DNA of 64,000 nucleotides from Anaerolineales bacterium UBA1429 (GCA_002329325.1 DCTX01000078.1:1-64000), one strand, 5' to 3'; positions 17,651-26,733 are shown, numbered from the stretch's first letter. The notes: generated by a model from the sequence alone, not told the origin. Translations and numbers: made by a program.

Positions 17651-17995
17651 ATGTCCAACAAGCTCTTTGTCGGCAACCTGAACTACCGCACGACAGACGA
17701 AACGCTGTACGAGGCCTTTAGCGCCGTCGGCAACGTCGAGTCGGCCACAGTGATCACCGATCGCGAGACCGGGCGCTCCCGCGGCTTTGGCTTCGTCGAG
17801 ATGGCCTCGGAGAACGAGGCCCAAGAGGCGATCCAGCAGCTCGATAACACCGAGCTGGACGGCCGCACGATCCGCGTCGCAACGGCGAACCCCCGCCCGG
17901 ATTCGCGTGGCGGCGGCGGCAGCAGCGGCGGCGGCTATCGCGATAGCGGCAGGCCCCGCTCTGGCGGCGGTGGCGGCGGCGGACGTCGCTACTAG
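17651..17995 (+). CDS. glycine-rich RRM RNA-binding protein
   Basis: 114 residues. A single RRM fills residues 1-80 with both ribonucleoprotein signatures: RNP2 as LFVGNLNY and RNP1 as RGFGFVEM. The tail (about 85-114) is Gly/Arg/Ser-rich, ending GGGGGGGRRY. This layout matches the cyanobacterial Rbp and plant-type GRP proteins, usually cold- or stress-induced RNA chaperones. AAGGAAGG precedes the ATG at 17651; an in-frame ATG at 17546 has no ribosome site. A long untranslated leader would fit cold-regulated expression, but that is inference. Confidence 0.93.
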   Translation: MSNKLFVGNLNYRTTDETLYEAFSAVGNVESATVITDRETGRSRGFGFVEMASENEAQEAIQQLDNTELDGRTIRVATANPRPDSRGGGGSSGGGYRDSGRPRSGGGGGGGRRY

Positions 17996-18016
17996 TCCTC
18001 AGCCACAACACAAACG

Positions 18017-18055
18017 AACCGCGTGGGAGAGCTCCCACGCGGTTTCGCTTTTCCT
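18017..18055 (+). terminator. terminator after the RRM gene
   Basis: A perfect 12-bp stem (18017-18028 with 18033-18044), GAGC loop, followed by TTCGCTTTTC. Classical rho-independent form, also usable from the convergent gene. Confidence 0.85.
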
Positions 18056-18088
18056 GGAGGCGGGCAGGGCCCCGGCCTCTGGGCGGGC

Positions 18089-19144
18089 CTAGGCGCGCTC
18101 CAGAGGCACGGCGGCGCCGCAATACTCGCAACGAAGCGACGCCACGCCCCGAATGCGCCCGGCCTGGGGCAGCGTGCCGCCGCAGGAGGGGCACTTGGCC
18201 GGCACCACGTATTCGGGCAGCTCGGGGGCGCCGCCGGCCCGCTCGGCCGCGATCTCGCCCGATTGGCAACGCAGCATCAGGGCGCGCCACGCATCGGAAT
18301 CGGTATCGAGCTGGAACTCGGCGCGGCGGAAGGAGGCCCCGCTTCTCGGCGTCACGGCCAGCATCTCACGGTCACGGGCCAGGGCGCGGCGCACCTCGCT
18401 GGCCTCCAGTTGGCCCAAGTCGGCCAGGGGGGCCTGCCAGCGCAACTCGCGCACCATCTCGGAGGAGGTGGTGATGAACAGGATCTTCTTGCGGGCCACC
18501 TTTTCGCGGCGCTCGAAGAGCAGCCGACGGTCGGTGAGGAAGAGGATGCCCGGAATCCGATCGTCATCCTCGGTCAGGTGAGCCTCGGTGGCGGCCACCA
18601 GGCTTTCGCCCCCTTCCAGGGTAAAGGTCGCTCCCCCCAGCCACTCGAGGATCTGCTCGCAGCCCTGAACCTCGCGGGCCACAGCCTGGATCTCTTCCAC
18701 CACAGGCCCCACGACGCCCTCGACGGCCTGCTGCGCGGCGTGGACGCGGCGCTCGACGGCCGCTATCTCGTCCTCGGCGCGCTGGATCGAGGGCTGAACC
18801 ATGCTGAGCCGTTGCGTCCTAAAGGGCTGCAGGCGGCGCACCGCTTCGTCGGCGCGGGCGATATCGGGCTGCAGCGAGACGGCCTGATGCTCCAGGTCGC
18901 GAGCCGCCTGCATCCGCGCCGAGGGCCAGCGCCTGGCAAGCTGGGCGACCTGATCCTCCAGGCGCCCTTTGTAGACGTAGCCCTGGGAGCGTAACTGGGC
19001 CAGTTGCTGGGGCAGGCGCAGCAGCAGGGCGTCGGTCTCGCCCAGCTGCTCTCTCTGCTGGTTCAGCAGCGCATCCTGATGCAGCGTGCCCAGCCGCGAC
19101 TCGATACGAGCGATAGAAGAGGCAGCGGTGGTCTCCTGTGTCAT
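18089..19144 (-). CDS. coiled-coil protein with C-terminal zinc ribbon
   Basis: 351 residues from ATG 19144 (GAAGGGAG upstream); the longer frame to 19252 lacks a ribosome site. Residues 1-190 are Gln/Leu/Ala/Arg-rich heptads, a predicted coiled coil (for example LLLRLPQQLAQLR). Residues about 195-290 form a beta-rich module with GILFLTDRRLLFERREKV, which resembles a GRAM/bPH-type domain where a short strand pair ends in Arg-Leu-Leu-Phe. The C-terminus is a zinc ribbon with CPSCGG and CEYCG. No signal or membrane segment is visible. Function is unknown; a protein-protein or membrane-surface adaptor role is inference. It sits just downstream of a WYL regulator (105-bp gap, same strand). Confidence 0.75.
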   Translation of the reverse strand: MTQETTAASSIARIESRLGTLHQDALLNQQREQLGETDALLLRLPQQLAQLRSQGYVYKGRLEDQVAQLARRWPSARMQAARDLEHQAVSLQPDIARADEAVRRLQPFRTQRLSMVQPSIQRAEDEIAAVERRVHAAQQAVEGVVGPVVEEIQAVAREVQGCEQILEWLGGATFTLEGGESLVAATEAHLTEDDDRIPGILFLTDRRLLFERREKVARKKILFITTSSEMVRELRWQAPLADLGQLEASEVRRALARDREMLAVTPRSGASFRRAEFQLDTDSDAWRALMLRCQSGEIAAERAGGAPELPEYVVPAKCPSCGGTLPQAGRIRGVASLRCEYCGAAVPLERA

Positions 19145-19248
19145 TGGTGGACTCCCTTCAAGCTGATGCCCCGCTCGCCTGAGGCCGACGGGCGCCGGCG
19201 CCATGCCACAACCCACGGGCGCATTATGCGAGTTGCGCCCCGGCGTTG

Positions 19249-20232
19249 TCAAACGGTGTGCCCGTCATACTTGGCCGCCGTCGCCAGGGCATCGGCGGCG
19301 ACCCGCTCGCGCAGCGAGGCGGGCTCCAGCACCTCGACAAGAGAGCCCCACCCGCGGATCCAATAGAGCATCTCCTCCGGATGCGCCACCTGCACCTGCA
19401 GCAGGCAGCCTCCATCGGGCTCCTCGGCGATGGTCTGGGTGGGGTGCCAGCAGGTCTCGCGCACCCGGCGCGAGGCCTCGGGGGCAAAGCGGAGCCGCAC
19501 CGTATGGCACTCCTCGCCGAACATGACCCCCCAGGCACTGCGCAAAAGTTGGGGCCCATCGAATTCGGCGGGCGGCTCAAAGGTCTCGTCGGTAAGCTCC
19601 GCCTCAAGGATGCGCTCGGCGCGAAAGGTATACACGGCGTCGAAGTAGTCGGCCCAGCCGATCACATAGGTGCCCCGATAGTCGCCACACGCCTCGATGA
19701 AATAGGGCTTGAGGCGATAGCCGTGAACGTTCTCGCTGCCGGCGGATTGGTAGCGCATGCGCACCACGCGCCCGGTGGCCCATCCGGTCGCCAGCACCCT
19801 CAGCACCTCAGAAAGCTGGCTTTGCTGCTGATAGCTCGCCATCTGCCGGATGGTGGCGTGGATATGGGCGGCGACAGGCTCTGGCAGGATGCCCGCCAGC
19901 TTGGAGAGCGCCGAGGCGATGTGGGGATCGTATAGCTCGGCGTGGCGCGCCAGGAGCCGGCTTGAGAGGTAGATGGCCAGGGCGTCGTTCAGGTCCAGGT
20001 GGATGGGGGGCAAGTAGTAGCCGCTGATAACCCCGTAGCGGGGCGGATCGCCGCCATCATCCCACAGGGGCACGTTAATCTCTTCCAGATCGTGCAGGTC
20101 GCGCTGGATGGTGCGCTTGTGAACTCCGCACAGGCGCGCCAGCTCGGCGGCGCTCAATCCCTGGGGATTGCGGTACAGGTAAAGGGTCAGGGCGCTCAGT
20201 CTCTGGGCTTTGGCATAGTTCTTTTCTGCCAT
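19249..20232 (-). CDS. WYL-domain transcriptional regulator
   Basis: 327 residues. An N-terminal DeoR-type winged helix (about 10-65) has LSAAELARLCGVHKRTIQRDL. The WYL domain (about 150-215) shows RMRYQS, GYRLKPYFIEA and YVIGWADYFDAVYTFRAERI. A C-terminal WCX-like extension completes it. WYL proteins bind nucleic-acid or nucleotide ligands and often control DNA-damage or defence genes. AGGAGG precedes the ATG. A TATACT -10 element on the minus strand (20330-20325) is a possible promoter. The downstream coiled-coil/zinc-ribbon gene may be its target or partner. Confidence 0.92.
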   Translation of the reverse strand: MAEKNYAKAQRLSALTLYLYRNPQGLSAAELARLCGVHKRTIQRDLHDLEEINVPLWDDGGDPPRYGVISGYYLPPIHLDLNDALAIYLSSRLLARHAELYDPHIASALSKLAGILPEPVAAHIHATIRQMASYQQQSQLSEVLRVLATGWATGRVVRMRYQSAGSENVHGYRLKPYFIEACGDYRGTYVIGWADYFDAVYTFRAERILEAELTDETFEPPAEFDGPQLLRSAWGVMFGEECHTVRLRFAPEASRRVRETCWHPTQTIAEEPDGGCLLQVQVAHPEEMLYWIRGWGSLVEVLEPASLRERVAADALATAAKYDGHTV

Positions 20233-20471
20233 GGCTCTCTCCTCCTGCTGGTGACTGTCGCGCTGAGCATAGCATCCCCACGCGACACCGGCCGTCGCGT
20301 ACGGTGCGCCAGGTGGGCCCGTCTAGTATACATGGAAATCGCTTGCCGCACACGCGCGGCGTCTGGCATGACCATAGGCAGGCCCGGCTGCCGGGTAGTT
20401 ACGCCAACAGGCAAGGGGCCGCGCCCGCCGGCCTCGCCAGGGCCCTCTGGCCCGGCAGGCCCTTTCTGCGC

Positions 20472-20477
20472 TATAAT
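20472..20477 (+). promoter_or_regulatory. -10 element for the sensor kinase operon
   Basis: A perfect TATAAT lies 65 bp before the kinase start with no recognisable -35 box, which would suit an activator-dependent promoter. It lies in the 309-bp gap between the divergent WYL and kinase genes; no gene is supported in that gap. Confidence 0.45.
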
Positions 20478-20541
20478 CAGGTAGCAACATTGCCGTGAGG
20501 GGCTCTTTCCCCTCCGGGCATGCGCTGACGGCGAGGTGCCT

Positions 20542-22803
20542 ATGCTCCGGCGCTTTCATCTGCGAGGTCTGCGCGCCCAGATCGTGGCCTGGTCGGTCGT
20601 GCCGACCCTGGTCATCCTCTTTGGCGTGGGTTTCTTTAGCTTCTGGACCTATACCCGTGTCACCGAGCTGCTGGTGATGGATCGCAACCGCGAGCTGACG
20701 CGTCTGCTGGCGGGGCAGATGGGCCTCGAGCTGGTCGAATATGCCGATCGCCTCGTCGCCCTGGCCGAGATGCGCACCGGCGCCGAGGGCGAGACCCCAA
20801 TGCCGTGGCTCTCGCATCTCGATGCGCGGCAGGCCTACCTCCACGATTTCGATAGCGGCGTGGTGGTGCTCAACAGCTCGGGCGTCGTCATCGCGGCCGA
20901 CCCCCGGCGCTACGATTTGCTGGGGCACGACTGGTCAGATCGAAGCCACTTTCGGCGCATCGTCACCCAGCCCGTGCCCGTGCTGCTCTCCGATATCGAG
21001 GAGGATGGCCCTCAGGGTGGCCCCGTTGTGGCGGTGGCCATCCCGCTGCTGGATGACCAGGGCGAGCTGAGCGAGGTGGTGGTGGGCATGTTCGCCATTC
21101 AGCCCCAGACGGCCTCGGCCTTTTACCGCAGCTTGCTGCGCCTCGACCTGCGCATGGAGAGCCGCGTCTACCTGGTGGATAGCCAGGGGCGAGCGATCTA
21201 CCACCACGATCCCGACCGGATCGGCAGCGATATATCGGATCGGCCTGCCGTGCAGGCGGTGCAGGCGGGGTTTGTGGGAACCTGGCGCGGCTTGGATACC
21301 GGCGATATGGAGATCGTGGCCAGCTATGCCCCCATCCCCAACACCCTGTGCAGCCTGGTTGAGGAGGAGAGCTGGGCCGCCCTGCGCGGTATCTCCTGGG
21401 GCTATGGCCGCGTGCTGGTGTTCATTCTGCTGTTGGCGCTGCTGGTGCCCGCCGGCGTGGTGGCCCACGCCATTCGCCGCATCACCTGGCCCATCCACCG
21501 GCTGACCGAGAGTGCTCAGGCCATGTCTCAGGGCGAGATGGAGCAGATCGTGGATGTGCCGCCCAACAACGAGCTGGGCGAGCTGGCCGCGGCCTTTAAC
21601 CACATGTCTGCTCGCCTGCAGAGTTTCTACTCGGACCTGGAGAGGCGCGTAGCTGCGCGGACCCGCGAGCTTTCGGCCATGAACGCCATCGCCAGCGTCG
21701 TCAGTCAATCGCTGGACCTGCACGATATCCTGGCCTCCGCCCTGGACATGGTGCTGGAGCTGATGGACATGGGCACCGGAACAGCCTACGAGCTGGAGCC
21801 GGGCAGCGAGGTGCTCCGTCTGATCGCTCAGCATGGCCAAACGCCCCAGGAGTTGCCCCAGACGCGCGAGATCCCTCTGGACGCCCTGGGTTCGCGAGAG
21901 GAGCTCGCCTCAGGCGCCCAGGCCTGGCTGCGGCCCCAATTCGCCCAGACCGGCCTATGGCCCGTCTTGGGCCGCGAGGGCTGGCAGCAGGTGATCCTGG
22001 TGCCCCTGGTGTCCAAGGGCGAGTTGATCGGCCTGCTGAACCTGCGAACCCGCGCGCCCAGGGATCTGGGCGCGCAGGAACTGGGTTTGCTCACAGCCAT
22101 CGGCAACCAGATCGGCGTGGCCGTCGAGAACGCGCGTCTCTATCGCGAGGCAGGAACCCTGGCGGCCATGGCCGAGCGCAACCGCCTGGCCCAGGACTTG
22201 CATGATTCGGTCACGCAGACCATCTTTACCGTGAACTTGCTGGCAGGGGTGATCCCCATTATCTATGAAGAGAACGCCGAGGAGGCGCGCTTTCACCTGG
22301 ACGAGCTGGGTCAGCTTGCCAGGAGCGCCCTGAACGAGCTGCGCGCCCTCTTGCTAGAGTTGCGCCCCGCCACCCTGGCGCAGATGCCCCTGGAGGAGCT
22401 GCTCACCCGCCTGGGCGAGAGCACGGCCGGCAGCGCCCGCATGCCTGTGCACGTCATGGCGGAGCGCAGCCTGAACCTGCCCGCGCGGGTGCGGGTGGCC
22501 TTGTACCGCATCGCTCAAGAGGCGATCAACAATGTCGTCAAACACTCCCTGGCCGACCAGGCCTGGATCAGGCTGCGGCGCCGCAGCATCGGGGGCGACC
22601 AGGGAGTCGAGCTGCTGATACGCGATGACGGGCAGGGGTTCGACCCCTCGGCCGTGGAGGACGGCCACCTGGGGCTGGCCATCATGCGCGAGCGCGCCAG
22701 TGATATCGGGGCTACGTTGACCTTGCAGAGCGCACCGGGGGGCGGGACCACAGTCCGGGTGCTGTGGAGCGCCAGTGCGCAAGCCGATGAGGAAACAGAC
22801 TAG
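20542..22803 (+). CDS. NarL-family sensor histidine kinase (Cache-HAMP-GAF-HisKA_3)
   Basis: 753 residues from ATG 20542 (GAGG 5 nt upstream). Layout: transmembrane helix at about 15-37, extracytoplasmic Cache-like sensor (about 40-285, with VVVLNSSGVVIAADP and VYLVDSQGRAIYHHDP), second membrane helix (about 292-312), HAMP (to about 365), GAF domain (about 385-535), and a HisKA_3 dimerisation helix whose phospho-acceptor is His554 in AQDLHDSVTQ. The HATPase_c domain (about 650-750) shows AQEAINNVVKHS (N box) and DDGQGFDP (G1). It senses an extracellular signal and phosphorylates the response regulator encoded 20 bp downstream. Confidence 0.94.
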   Translation: MLRRFHLRGLRAQIVAWSVVPTLVILFGVGFFSFWTYTRVTELLVMDRNRELTRLLAGQMGLELVEYADRLVALAEMRTGAEGETPMPWLSHLDARQAYLHDFDSGVVVLNSSGVVIAADPRRYDLLGHDWSDRSHFRRIVTQPVPVLLSDIEEDGPQGGPVVAVAIPLLDDQGELSEVVVGMFAIQPQTASAFYRSLLRLDLRMESRVYLVDSQGRAIYHHDPDRIGSDISDRPAVQAVQAGFVGTWRGLDTGDMEIVASYAPIPNTLCSLVEEESWAALRGISWGYGRVLVFILLLALLVPAGVVAHAIRRITWPIHRLTESAQAMSQGEMEQIVDVPPNNELGELAAAFNHMSARLQSFYSDLERRVAARTRELSAMNAIASVVSQSLDLHDILASALDMVLELMDMGTGTAYELEPGSEVLRLIAQHGQTPQELPQTREIPLDALGSREELASGAQAWLRPQFAQTGLWPVLGREGWQQVILVPLVSKGELIGLLNLRTRAPRDLGAQELGLLTAIGNQIGVAVENARLYREAGTLAAMAERNRLAQDLHDSVTQTIFTVNLLAGVIPIIYEENAEEARFHLDELGQLARSALNELRALLLELRPATLAQMPLEELLTRLGESTAGSARMPVHVMAERSLNLPARVRVALYRIAQEAINNVVKHSLADQAWIRLRRRSIGGDQGVELLIRDDGQGFDPSAVEDGHLGLAIMRERASDIGATLTLQSAPGGGTTVRVLWSASAQADEETD

Positions 22804-22822
22804 AGCAAAGGAGCCGGGGGCG

Positions 22823-23461
22823 ATGGGGGGCAAAGTGATTCGGGTACTCGTGGTGGATGACCATAGCATCTTGCGGGGCGGCCTGCGCACCTGCCTGAGG
22901 GCCTTTCATGATATGGAGCTGGTGGGCGAGGCGGGCAACGGCGAAGAGGCCGTGCGCCAGGCCCGCGAGCTGAGGCCCGATGTGGTGCTGATGGATCTCA
23001 AGATGCCGGTGATGGATGGCGTCGAGGCCACACGGCAGATCCGCGCGTGTTGCCCAGAGACCCAGGTGGTGGCGTTGACCAGCTTTGTCGAAAACGAATT
23101 GGTGCCCCGCGCCCTGCAGGCGGGCGCCGTGGGCTATCTGCTCAAGAACGTCTCGCCCCAGGAGCTGGCCTCGGCCTTGCGCGCCGCAGCACAGGGCCGC
23201 TCGACCCTCTCTCCCGAGGCCACCCAGGCCCTGGTACAGGCGGCCACCGACATTCGCTCCACCATCGAGCCGCTGACGCCTCGCGAACAACAGGTGCTGG
23301 CCCTGCTGGTGGAAGGGCGCACCAACTTGCAGATCGGGCAGGAGTTGGGGATCACCGAATCCACCACCAAGTCCCATGTGAGCACCATCATCGCCAAGCT
23401 GGGGGTCGCCAGCCGTACCGAGGCCGTGGCCCTGGCCCTCAAGCATCACCTGGTAGACTGA
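22823..23461 (+). CDS. LuxR/NarL-type response regulator
   Basis: 212 residues from ATG 22823 (AAGGAG upstream). The receiver domain (about 5-120) has VVDDHS acidic residues, phospho-acceptor Asp58 in LMDLKMP, the switch Thr in VALTSF and Lys in YLLKN. The C-terminal HTH (about 150-205) is the LuxR type with LTPREQQVLALL, NLQIGQELGITESTTKSHVSTI. It is cognate to the upstream kinase. Targets are unknown; the PA14 lipoprotein begins 147 bp downstream with its own -10 element. Confidence 0.95.
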   Translation: MGGKVIRVLVVDDHSILRGGLRTCLRAFHDMELVGEAGNGEEAVRQARELRPDVVLMDLKMPVMDGVEATRQIRACCPETQVVALTSFVENELVPRALQAGAVGYLLKNVSPQELASALRAAAQGRSTLSPEATQALVQAATDIRSTIEPLTPREQQVLALLVEGRTNLQIGQELGITESTTKSHVSTIIAKLGVASRTEAVALALKHHLVD

Positions 23462-23526
23462 GGGAAAGCAGCCCTTTCACTGCAAGTACAACTTTCGTAG
23501 GACATCAACATTACCCAAAGGGCGGA

Positions 23527-23554
23527 TTCGGGGTTCGCAGGTTGTCTCTATAAT
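23527..23554 (+). promoter_or_regulatory. putative promoter for the PA14 lipoprotein
   Basis: TTCGGG, a 16-bp spacer and a perfect TATAAT, 53 bp before the ATG at 23608. Confidence 0.5.
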
Positions 23555-23607
23555 GGAGGCAAGTTACAGGGGTATCCCGATGACGAACCTGGCAACTGAG
23601 GTTCGCA

Positions 23608-24762
23608 ATGAAGCTAGCAAGCATCGCCATAATAGCCCTGGTAGCTATCGCCCTGATCGCTTGCCAGGCCAACGCGCTTAGTGGCGACACAGATCAAGCG
23701 CAGGCGGATGCGTCCTATTTGAACACTTCCTCCGGAGACGTGCCCACATCTCCGGTGCCACCCGGCAACAGCTCCCGAGCCGAGCGCCCTCCCGGCTCGG
23801 GAGCTGTGCTCGCTGAATCCCTCGTGGATACGCCAACGGACTCCTGGCGCGTGTACTACTTCAGCACGCCAGAGCCCCAAGGCCAGCCCCTGGCAGAAGG
23901 GGCCCTCTCCCAGCCCTACCTGGATACCCACTGGCTCGACGCCCTCCCTGAGGCCGAACTCGCTGACCAGGCCCTATCCTCCATCTGGGTGCGCAATGTG
24001 GATCTCAAGGGAGGCTCGCTGCGCTTTTACGTCTGGGCCGATGGCGGCGTGCGACTGTGGATCAACGGCCAGCTCGTGATCGATCGCTGGGATGCCTCTG
24101 ATAGCAGCGCCATGATCGGCGACCTCTGGCTCGATCGCGCCGGTTCCACCGAGGTGTTGTTGGCCTATCGCGCCATGGAGGGACCGGGGCGGATCAAGCT
24201 CTGGTGGGAAAAGACGGTCTGGTTCACCGGCTGGCGCGGCGAGTACTATCCCAACCGCTATCTCACCGGCCAGCCCACCGTGGTGCGCAACGACTTTGTG
24301 CCCGTGTTCGATTGGGGCCTGGATGCCCCGGCCCCCGGGCTGCCCGCCGACAACTTTTCCGTGCGCTGGACCCGGGATGTGACCCTGGAGCCGGGCTGCT
24401 ACCGCTTTACCGCCGATGCGGATGACGGCGTGCGGGTGTACGTGGGCGAGATGCTCGTCATCAACGCCTGGCAAGGCCCCCCCGCCGACCCGCTGGTCCG
24501 CGAGGTGTGGCTTGCCGGCGGCGAACAGCCCGTCATGATCGAGTACTTTGACGCGGAGGCCACCGCCCGGATCATGGTCGCCTGGGAGCGGCTGGACGCC
24601 CCTCTGGGGGGTGCCGATTCGGCCCAGGCGTGCAGCGGGTACACGGATTCGCAGGGGGCTGCCGCTCGCGAGAACGGCAGGGCGTCGGCTCTGCTGGATG
24701 GCATGCGCCAGGCGCTGCTGCGCCTGTACTACTCCCTGGTGGGGCCTCCGCTCTGGTGGTAG
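23608..24762 (+). CDS. lipoprotein with two PA14 domains
   Basis: 384 residues. The signal peptide MKLASIAIIALVAIALIAC ends in lipobox LIAC. A Ser/Pro-rich linker follows, then two PA14 modules: the first at about 70-205 (WRVYYFS..., VWADGGVRLWINGQLVIDRW), the second at about 208-330 (WRGEYYPNRYLTGQP, ADADDGVRVYVGEMLVINAW). Both hold the usual R/T-A-D-D/G-G-V-R-hydrophobic core. PA14 is a carbohydrate- or ligand-binding beta-barrel. No catalytic domain is attached, so it is probably a surface-anchored binding protein. Location after a two-component pair suggests, but does not show, co-regulation. Confidence 0.88.
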   Translation: MKLASIAIIALVAIALIACQANALSGDTDQAQADASYLNTSSGDVPTSPVPPGNSSRAERPPGSGAVLAESLVDTPTDSWRVYYFSTPEPQGQPLAEGALSQPYLDTHWLDALPEAELADQALSSIWVRNVDLKGGSLRFYVWADGGVRLWINGQLVIDRWDASDSSAMIGDLWLDRAGSTEVLLAYRAMEGPGRIKLWWEKTVWFTGWRGEYYPNRYLTGQPTVVRNDFVPVFDWGLDAPAPGLPADNFSVRWTRDVTLEPGCYRFTADADDGVRVYVGEMLVINAWQGPPADPLVREVWLAGGEQPVMIEYFDAEATARIMVAWERLDAPLGGADSAQACSGYTDSQGAAARENGRASALLDGMRQALLRLYYSLVGPPLWW

Positions 24763-24909
24763 CGGGCCGGTATCCTACGTTCGTACGATATGAGCGTCGT
24801 ACAGAGGATGGATGCACAATTGGTTGCCAGGCGACATAATATAGTCAGAATATGGTACACGGCGTACCTATTCGCGGGGAATCATTGTTGATCGTGGGTG
24901 GAGGGTATC

Positions 24910-25209
24910 ATGGTGGATATCATGGAAGACAAGCTGCAGATCGTCCGACGTTGGGCCTGCCGCGGTAACCTGAAGCAGTTCCTTACGGACATGCAACCCC
25001 GCATTGCCCCGCTGGGCTATACCGCCGAGATGAGCATTGACACGATTCGATGCTATCGGCTCGTCGAGAAGAAGAGCCTCATGGGGTTGCGCAAGCAGTA
25101 CCTCAAGGAGCCGGTGATGTCCATCCGCCGGCGGAACGGCACGATCGAATTCCAGGAGGCCGACGAGCAGTTCGTGGATGTGCTCGCCAGCGTCGCCCAG
25201 GTGGATTAG
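24910..25209 (+). CDS. small uncharacterised protein
   Basis: 99 residues from ATG 24910, preceded by GGAGG at 5 nt; a GTG at 24898 is possible but lies within the ribosome site. The protein is soluble and rich in Arg/Lys and Asp/Glu, with an alternating pattern (TIRCYRLVEKKSLMGLRKQYL, then MSIRRRNGTIEF) suggesting a compact alpha/beta fold. No known motif is seen. It stands alone between the PA14 gene and a long terminator hairpin, so it is likely monocistronic. I do not recognise a family. Confidence 0.6.
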   Translation: MVDIMEDKLQIVRRWACRGNLKQFLTDMQPRIAPLGYTAEMSIDTIRCYRLVEKKSLMGLRKQYLKEPVMSIRRRNGTIEFQEADEQFVDVLASVAQVD

Positions 25210-25304
25210 CGAGACCCTTACGCAATCCGCGCGATCGGTCAGAGGCGCTGATTTCGCCCCTTTTACGCCCGATAAATGATCTGCTCGCTCCTTGAGCATG
25301 TAGT

Positions 25305-25358
25305 GAGCGCAGGCGAGTCGCTTTGTTGTACGAGCGACTCGCCTGCGCTCGTTTGCCT
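25305..25358 (+). terminator. long terminator hairpin after the small uncharacterised gene
   Basis: A perfect 18-bp inverted repeat (25305-25322 with 25333-25350), 10-nt loop, followed by a short GTTTGCCTT tail. It lies in the 278-bp gap before the C39-like gene. Confidence 0.75.
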
Positions 25359-25487
25359 TGCCGAACCCCTCCCCCGGAGGCGGGCCGCGCGTCTACCCGG
25401 GGCCCGGCTGGTCACGGCCACGGCCTGATGCTATGATCAGCAAACGTCTGCTACCTGCTGAGGGGGATGCCTGCGCGAGGTGAGGCC

Positions 25488-26663
25488 GTGAGAGGCGACT
25501 ATCCGAGACAGTTGGGGCGAATGCTGGCGCTGCTCGCCCTCCTGGGCTTGCTGGGGGCCATGGTGCCCCCGGCCTCGCTGGCGGCCCGCCCGCTCCCCAT
25601 CGCCGATGCCCAGAGCCGCACCGGCCCCACGCCGCCGCCCGAGGTGTTGCAGCGGGATCTCGCCAAGGCGCCTCCCCGAGCAGTAGACGCCCTCAGCGCC
25701 ACGACCCTGCCCGTGCCGGCCTACGAGTGGCGCCATGGCTGCGGCCCCACGGCCCTCGGCATGGTAATCGGCTACTATGATGGGCAAGGCTACGCGGAGC
25801 TGATCCCCGGATCGGCGGCCAGCCAGACGCACGAGGTGGACCAGGCCATCGCCTCCGGTGGCGATGCGTCCTCCCCCTTTGCCCCCGGCAGCGAGCGCCA
25901 CTATGAGGACTATGCCTCGCCCCAGGATTATGCGCCCGAGATGCTGCCCGACGCCTATCTCTCGGCCGGCCGGCCGGCGCATGCGAGCGATAGCATCGCC
26001 GATTTCATGTTCACCTCGCGCAGCGACCACTGGAACTACTACGGCTGGAGCTGGGCCAGCCATGTCGGCCCGGCGTTCGTCGAATTCGTCAGCCTGCGCG
26101 GGGCGAGCTATACCCCCACCTACCAGCTCCTCTACATGGGGCAGGGGCTGAATTGGTCGGTTCTGACCGGGGAGATCGATGCGGGCCGTCCCATGGTCTT
26201 TTTGGTGGATACCGGCGGCGATGGCGCGACCGACCACTTTGTGGCGGTGATTGGCTATCGCACCAGCCCCGCGCTCCAGTACGCCTCGCTGGATACCTGG
26301 GGCGAGGAGGTGCGGTGGGAGGATTTCCGCGCCATGGCGTCGGGGACGCCCTGGGGCGTCGCCATGGGATGGGCCCTCCACCTGGCGCCGCTGCCCGAAC
26401 ACACGCTGGATGTGACCATCCAGGGGGCGGGCTCGGTGCACCGAGAGCCCGATGAGCCAACCTACACCTATGGCACGGTTGTGACGTTGACGGCAACCCC
26501 CGCGCCGGGCTGGCGCTTTGGCAGGTGGAGCGGCGCCGCCTCCGGCAGCGACAACCCCTTGTCCCTGGCGATGACCGCGGACCTGAGCCTGACGGCCCAC
26601 TTTTACGATCCCGCCGCCTTGCACGTGCACCGCCATATGCCCATCGCGATGCGGCCCCGCTAG
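25488..26663 (+). CDS. secreted C39-like cysteine peptidase-fold protein with InlB-type repeat
   Basis: 391 residues from GTG 25488 (AGGTGAG just upstream); ATG at 25467 is the alternative. A signal peptide (MLALLALLGLLGAMVPPASLAA) leads to a Peptidase_C39_2-like domain (about 65-290): HGCGPTALGMVIGYYD supplies the candidate catalytic Cys, DHFVAVIGY the His and DTWG the Asp. A divergent InlB B-repeat (about 315-375) has GSVHREPDEPTYTYGTVVTLTATPAPGWRFGRWSG. The chain ends HRHMPIAMRPR, resembling the short C-terminal (Y/M)-P-hydrophobic-R tails I associate with Chloroflexota exported proteins. Role: extracellular peptidase or binding protein. Confidence 0.8.
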   Translation: MRGDYPRQLGRMLALLALLGLLGAMVPPASLAARPLPIADAQSRTGPTPPPEVLQRDLAKAPPRAVDALSATTLPVPAYEWRHGCGPTALGMVIGYYDGQGYAELIPGSAASQTHEVDQAIASGGDASSPFAPGSERHYEDYASPQDYAPEMLPDAYLSAGRPAHASDSIADFMFTSRSDHWNYYGWSWASHVGPAFVEFVSLRGASYTPTYQLLYMGQGLNWSVLTGEIDAGRPMVFLVDTGGDGATDHFVAVIGYRTSPALQYASLDTWGEEVRWEDFRAMASGTPWGVAMGWALHLAPLPEHTLDVTIQGAGSVHREPDEPTYTYGTVVTLTATPAPGWRFGRWSGAASGSDNPLSLAMTADLSLTAHFYDPAALHVHRHMPIAMRPR

Positions 26664-26670
26664 GCCAGCA

Positions 26671-26708
26671 CCCGACCGCCCGACGCGGACGTGCCGCGGG
26701 CGGTCGGG
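26671..26708. terminator. hairpin between C39-like gene and aldo/keto reductase
   Basis: A perfect 12-bp stem (26671-26682 with 26697-26708) with a 14-nt loop between convergent stops; no T tract. Confidence 0.55.
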
Positions 26709-26733
26709 ATCCCGGCGTGGGGCGCCGCGCCGA

